Below, in pieces: positions 15,327 through 18,102 of a stretch of 18,102 nt of DNA. A program made the translations under genes and the position numbers. Within the stretch, counting starts at the first letter, position 1; the number at the start of each line of letters is the position of its first letter. The stretch covers positions 1 through 18,102 of the forward strand of contig JAFGDF010000358.1 in NCBI GenBank assembly GCA_016932235.1, in the 5' to 3' direction. Origin of the DNA: Deltaproteobacteria bacterium. GTDB taxonomy: Bacteria; Desulfobacterota; DSM-4660; Desulfatiglandales; HGW-15. The notes below the pieces were generated by a model. That model did no database searches, was not told the DNA's origin, and was given only the letters and a program-made list of their open reading frames with translations.

Positions 15327-16819
15327 TACATTGTCCTGCAAACCTTTTCAATAGCCGCAGCCATTGCCTCATCCTCTTTTCTAATATCCTCAAGCGTCTT
15401 CGGAAGGACTGCTGCCGGTTTTTCATCCAGCCCGTATTTCCATTTCAGAAACTGCTCTCCTGTCGTGGGATATAATGTATAGATAAGAAGATCGAAATCA
15501 TCTTTTGCCAGGTCACCTACCTTGCTTTTCGCCTTTACAAGTTCAGGTTCCAGGTAATCCGCTGCACGGCCCGTGATTGGTGTGTCTCCCCTTTTATAAC
15601 CCCTGAGGATCTTTTTCTGGATTTCCGGGTCAACAGGAATAGGCGTCTTTCCATAAAGACCATAAGCAAGATCTTTAACCTCATTGGTTACCATCTTATA
15701 CCGGCCGAAAAGGACATTTAATACGGCCTGGACGCCTACAATCTGGCTGGTTGGTGTCACGAGGGGCGGCATGCCGAGTTCCTTCCGGGTCACGGCGACC
15801 TCCTTGTACACTTCATGCAGCCTGTGCAGGGCCTTTGCCTCCTTGAGCTGGCTTACCAGATTCGAGATCATGCCCCCCGGGACCTGGTGGGCCAGGACAC
15901 CTGTATCAATCACGGACATCTTATGTTTTGCAAGATAATCCCTGTACTTGGGAGCAATCTCCTCCATATAGTCCCCGAGTTCGAGTAAAAGGCCAAGATC
16001 AAATCCCGGATCCCTCGTGGTAGCATAAAGTGTCGCGACGATCGGCTCAACAGCAGGCTGAGAAGTCCTGAGTGCAAATGGGGCCAGACAGGTATCTATT
16101 ATATCAACACCTGATTTAATCGCTTCCAGGTATATCATTGAAGCCATCCCGCTTGTGTAATGCGTATGCAGATGAATGGGAATGGTGATATTCTTTTTCA
16201 GCTCCGTGATAATTTTTGCCACATCAAATGGTGACATAATCCCAGCCATATCTTTCAGACAGAGGGTATCCGCGCCCATATCCTGAAGTTCCACCGCTTT
16301 GTTCAGATAGTATTCGAGATTAAATACATCTCCGCCCATTCTTCTTTCCGTCAGGGAATAACATATTGTGCCCTGGAAATGTTTTCCATTAGACTTAATT
16401 CTTTCCACAACGGTCTGAAAATTTCTGAAATCATTCAGGGCGTCGAATACCCTGAATACGTCCATGCCCGCTTCACAGGATTTGTCCACAAAGAGTTTCG
16501 CCACATCGTCAGCGTAATTACGGTACCCCACAAGATTTTGTCCCCTCAAAAGCATGGAAAAGGGTGTCTTTTTTATATATTTTTTTAATGTCCTTATGCG
16601 ATCAAAAGGATCTTCCGCCAGGAAACGGTGCATCGTATCAAAGGTCGCGCCTCCCCAGACCTCCATAGCCCAGAAACCTACGCTATCCATCTTTTCGGCA
16701 ATAGGGATCATGTCCTCGGTGCGCATTCTTGTTGCCAGGAGTGACTGGTGCCCATCCCTGAAGGTATTATCCTGTATCTTGATGGGATTTTTCGGTCCTT
16801 TCTCCAAAAAACTGTCCAT
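15326..16819 (-). CDS. pyruvate/oxaloacetate carboxyltransferase subunit (PycB/OadA/transcarboxylase 5S-type), no biotinyl domain
   Basis: This is the carboxyltransferase module that moves CO2 between carboxybiotin and pyruvate/oxaloacetate. A HMGL-like TIM barrel (about 12-280) shows DNTFRDGHQSLLATR (17-31, metal ligand D17 or D22), the active-site lysine K189 in LCLKDMAG, and the metal histidines H218 and H220 in HLHTHYTSG. The C-terminal conserved carboxylase domain follows (PGGMISNL, FGRYKMVTNEVKDLAYG). At 497 aa it ends without the Ala/Pro linker and MKM biotin site of long OadA/PycB chains, so a separate biotin carrier is required. GGAGG precedes the ATG, and a promoter lies upstream. 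It heads the run with mdh and fumarase; the methylmalonyl-CoA:pyruvate transcarboxylase role is plausible. Confidence 0.93.
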   Translation of the reverse strand: MDSFLEKGPKNPIKIQDNTFRDGHQSLLATRMRTEDMIPIAEKMDSVGFWAMEVWGGATFDTMHRFLAEDPFDRIRTLKKYIKKTPFSMLLRGQNLVGYRNYADDVAKLFVDKSCEAGMDVFRVFDALNDFRNFQTVVERIKSNGKHFQGTICYSLTERRMGGDVFNLEYYLNKAVELQDMGADTLCLKDMAGIMSPFDVAKIITELKKNITIPIHLHTHYTSGMASMIYLEAIKSGVDIIDTCLAPFALRTSQPAVEPIVATLYATTRDPGFDLGLLLELGDYMEEIAPKYRDYLAKHKMSVIDTGVLAHQVPGGMISNLVSQLKEAKALHRLHEVYKEVAVTRKELGMPPLVTPTSQIVGVQAVLNVLFGRYKMVTNEVKDLAYGLYGKTPIPVDPEIQKKILRGYKRGDTPITGRAADYLEPELVKAKSKVGDLAKDDFDLLIYTLYPTTGEQFLKWKYGLDEKPAAVLPKTLEDIRKEDEAMAAAIEKVCRTM

Positions 16820-16863
16820 AAAACCTCCGTAATGAAAAATATCAAAGTAATATTTAAAGAAGA

Positions 16864-16891
16864 TTTATCCTAACGGGTCATGAACTGTCAA
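16864..16891 (-). promoter_or_regulatory. sigma-70-like promoter for the carboxyltransferase-mdh-fum unit
   Basis: On the minus strand a perfect TTGACA (16886-16891) is followed after 16 bp by GATAAA (16864-16869). Predicted start near 16857, giving a leader of about 38 nt to the ATG at 16819. The -10 matches four of six consensus bases. Confidence 0.5.
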
Positions 16892-17042
16892 GTTTTAAGA
16901 CCACTTGGTGATAACTCATAGATACTCTAATAGATAAAATTTCTACATGTCCACTGGCCTCCGAAAGAATCGTCAATAGCAGTTACAAAACCAGCTGTAC
17001 TCATAGCCGTCAGGATATGTTTCTTTATACTCCTGCCATAAA

Positions 17043-17070
17043 AGAAAAAGCGTTGCGCTCTTTTTCTTGA
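17043..17070. terminator. possible bidirectional terminator
   Basis: AGCG-TTG-CGCT sits between an A-run on the left and a T-run on the right (AGAAAAAGCG...CGCTCTTTTTCT), so a short stem with a trailing U-tract exists on both strands. It is in the 388-bp gap between the carboxyltransferase and the MqsA-type gene. Apart from the 16864-16891 promoter and the 17088 transposase relic, I see nothing else in that gap. Confidence 0.4.
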
Positions 17071-17087
17071 GTTCTTTGTGTATTTAG

Positions 17088-17195
17088 TTCCAGTCGGGCA
17101 AGATTCACCACACATTAAAGGTTACACCTGCAATGGAAGCAAAAGTTGCGGATAGGCTTTGGGATATTGAGGATATTGTAGAATTAATCAATTAG
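17088..17195 (+). pseudogene. transposase C-terminal relic
   Basis: The 35-codon frame after a stop at 17085 reads IHHTLKVTPAMEAKVADRLW, then DIEDIVELIN and TAG. The string IHxTLKVTPAMEAxVxDRLW-IEDIV is the recognisable tail of a common DDE-type transposase class (the part following the final catalytic region). Nothing upstream in any plus frame continues it, so only a remnant survives. I do not assign an IS family. It lies directly beside the solitary MqsA-type gene, consistent with a former mobile insertion. Confidence 0.6.
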
Positions 17196-17207
17196 ACCAA
17201 TAAATAA

Positions 17208-17711
17208 TCACACCCTACATGTATTATGATTAGCCCACTTTTTCACTGGGATGTTAAAATAAGAAGGCTCTTTTTTCTTGGGATCTATTCCTTTAAATTT
17301 ATCTTTAATTATATGCTCGATTTCTTTTTGTGTAATACCTTTAATATTTAAATATGCAAGGCGTATTAATCTATCATTAGTGTTAGCCATTACTTGATTA
17401 TCATTTTCCCACCTAGAAAAAGTAGACTTATCTACACCTATAAGCTCAGTAAATTCTTTTGCACTATAACCCGCATTCTTACGCAAAAACCTAATTTCAT
17501 TACCAGTAAGAAGTGTATCTTTGCTAACAAGAGTTAAGCAAATAAGTCGATGAAGTTCCATTATTGCAGGTAGAGATACAGAGCTTTCACCACAATCATT
17601 ACATTTACAAATTTCAACTCCTGATAAGTATATATTATTTAATCCAGATTCAGTGTAGTGATACTTCCCTGGTTTGCAATTCATTTCTTTACTGCAATTT
17701 GGGCATTTCAT
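17208..17711 (-). CDS. MqsA/YgiT-type zinc-finger plus HTH protein (solitary antitoxin-like regulator)
   Basis: A 167-aa DNA-binding protein. The N-terminal zinc module has C3-x2-C6 (CPNC) and C37-x2-C40 (CNDC). The C-terminal Xre-type HTH covers about residues 68-104 (LTGNEIRFLRKNAGYSAKEF, then the recognition helix region DKSTFSRWENDNQ). This is the organisation of MqsA antitoxins. GAGGT lies seven bases before the ATG. An MqsR-type toxin would be expected upstream, but only a doubtful 31-codon frame (17741-17836, minus) is present there. The gene is markedly A+T-rich compared with the metabolic genes, and a transposase relic abuts it downstream, which together indicate transfer. TTGATTT-T-AAATCAA at 17874-17888 could be its operator. 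Confidence 0.88.
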   Translation of the reverse strand: MKCPNCSKEMNCKPGKYHYTESGLNNIYLSGVEICKCNDCGESSVSLPAIMELHRLICLTLVSKDTLLTGNEIRFLRKNAGYSAKEFTELIGVDKSTFSRWENDNQVMANTNDRLIRLAYLNIKGITQKEIEHIIKDKFKGIDPKKKEPSYFNIPVKKWANHNTCRV

Positions 17712-17873
17712 TTCTATTACCTCAGCTTTAGGCAGTTAAGTCAGCATATAGTAATGCACACTACTTTTCCGATTTTCTCATAGATACAACCGCATGTAAG
17801 TTCACGAAGGAGGGTTTTTGCTTCTTTTTTATTCATATTATCGACCAGCAACGGTGGAAAGAAAAGAGAAAAG

Positions 17874-17888
17874 TTGATTTTAAATCAA
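17874..17888. promoter_or_regulatory. 15-bp palindrome upstream of the MqsA-type gene
   Basis: TTGATTT and AAATCAA flank a single central base. It is about 165 bp upstream of the MqsA-type start codon. HTH antitoxins of this kind usually bind palindromes in their own promoter region, so autoregulation is possible, but no convincing -10/-35 pair is visible for that gene. Confidence 0.3.
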
Positions 17889-17967
17889 TTTTTTAAATTC
17901 CGTTTTAATGGGTTTAAATTGTACTTATTGGAAAAAGGATATGTTATAATTTTTGTAAAATTAGATG

Positions 17968-17997
17968 TTGACATGATATCGATCGATCGATAACATG
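17968..17997 (+). promoter_or_regulatory. plus-strand sigma-70 promoter with a 26-bp palindromic operator over the spacer
   Basis: A perfect TTGACA (17968-17973), 17 bp, then TAACAT (17991-17996). The spacer and -10 are covered by a palindrome at 17972-17997 whose core TATCGATCGATCGATA is perfect over 16 bp; the full 26 bp has one mismatched pair. A bound repressor would block polymerase completely. The predicted transcript begins near 18003 and enters the gene at 18086. Confidence 0.6.
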
Positions 17998-18006
17998 GAA
18001 TAAATA

Positions 18007-18044
18007 TCTCGTTTCGAGAAGTCTCCTGCACCTAATCCGGCAGG
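18007..18044 (+). promoter_or_regulatory. two small hairpins in the leader of the right-edge gene
   Basis: TCTCG-TTT-CGAGA (18007-18019) and CCTGC...GCAGG (18025-18029 with 18040-18044, 10-nt loop) fall between the predicted start site near 18003 and the ATG at 18086. They match no riboswitch class I know, and without the rest of the gene the function is open. Confidence 0.3.
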
Positions 18045-18085
18045 CTCCAGATAAAATTTTGAGATAAAAAAGCTCGTAAAAATTT

Positions 18086-18102
18086 ATGAAAGCCGTTATC
18101 CC
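18086..18102 (+). CDS. start of a gene cut by the window edge (MKAVIP...)
   Basis: ATG at 18086 followed by AAA GCC GTT ATC CC gives MKAVIP. This is how nucleotide-sugar pyrophosphorylases such as GalU often begin, but six residues do not establish identity. The upstream promoter and leader support a gene here; no clear Shine-Dalgarno is seen. Confidence 0.35.

Noticed and set aside
16927..17115. 62-codon minus-strand frame in the gap before the carboxyltransferase
   Set aside because: It is antisense to the transposase relic and the terminator-like A/T runs and shows no domain.
17741..17836. 31-codon minus-strand frame upstream of the MqsA-type gene, possible toxin remnant
   Set aside because: No Shine-Dalgarno, no recognisable toxin motif and too short for an MqsR; kept only as a possible relic.
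1..18102. tRNA, rRNA and CRISPR arrays
   Set aside because: I saw no cloverleaf with CCA-type end, no rRNA core sequence, and no regularly spaced identical repeats.

Overview
The window reads as chromosomal DNA of an anaerobic deltaproteobacterium (Desulfobacterota). The clues are a sigma-54 enhancer-binding regulator, an old-yellow-enzyme reductase with a single Fe-S site, a FAD/Fe-S oxidoreductase pair, a geranylgeranyl-reductase-type flavoprotein, an oxygen-labile class I fumarase, and a stand-alone carboxyltransferase subunit of the pyruvate/oxaloacetate type. The genus is not determinable from the sequence alone.

Layout, left to right. (1) Positions 1-2266 hold a divergent regulatory module. 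On the minus strand are a 96-aa orphan protein and the N-terminus of a class I SAM methyltransferase, preceded by a good -24/-12 (sigma-54) promoter. On the plus strand is a GAF-AAA+-HTH sigma-54 activator. A perfect 10-bp inverted repeat lies about 120 bp upstream of the predicted start site, where an activator site is expected. (2) Positions 2344-5176 hold plus-strand single genes: an OYE-type flavoprotein, a small A+T-rich metallophosphoesterase, and a membrane-anchored HEAT-like protein. A non-coding stretch between the last two carries a strong hairpin and one copy of a repeat that recurs at 12300. (3) Positions 5324-11295 hold a MITE-like 108-bp inverted repeat, then an SLC13 permease, a FAD-linked oxidase, a two-cluster Fe-S protein and a geranylgeranyl-reductase-family protein. 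These genes are collinear and probably form one redox/transport unit, broken only by a palindromic dispersed repeat. (4) Positions 16819 down to 11306 hold a minus-strand block: carboxyltransferase (pyruvate/oxaloacetate), malate dehydrogenase, fumarase, YigZ/IMPACT protein, and a small TusA-like ORF with an in-frame TGA. The first three enzymes connect pyruvate, oxaloacetate, malate and fumarate, as in the C4 arm of the methylmalonyl-CoA (propionate) pathway. Structured intergenic hairpins separate the genes. (5) Positions 17088-18102 hold a transposase C-terminal relic, a solitary A+T-rich MqsA-type zinc-finger/HTH protein, and a plus-strand promoter with a 26-bp near-perfect palindrome across its spacer and -10. 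This promoter leads into a gene that begins at the right edge.

The most interesting observation is the unlisted 90-codon minus-strand ORF at 11306-11578. Its only internal stop is a TGA lying exactly where TusA-family proteins have the catalytic cysteine, with a small hairpin just downstream. It is either a selenoprotein of the TusA fold or a recently broken gene. Next in interest are the sigma-54 module controlling an uncharacterised 96-aa protein, and the FAD oxidase/Fe-S/GGR gene set, whose substrate I cannot name.
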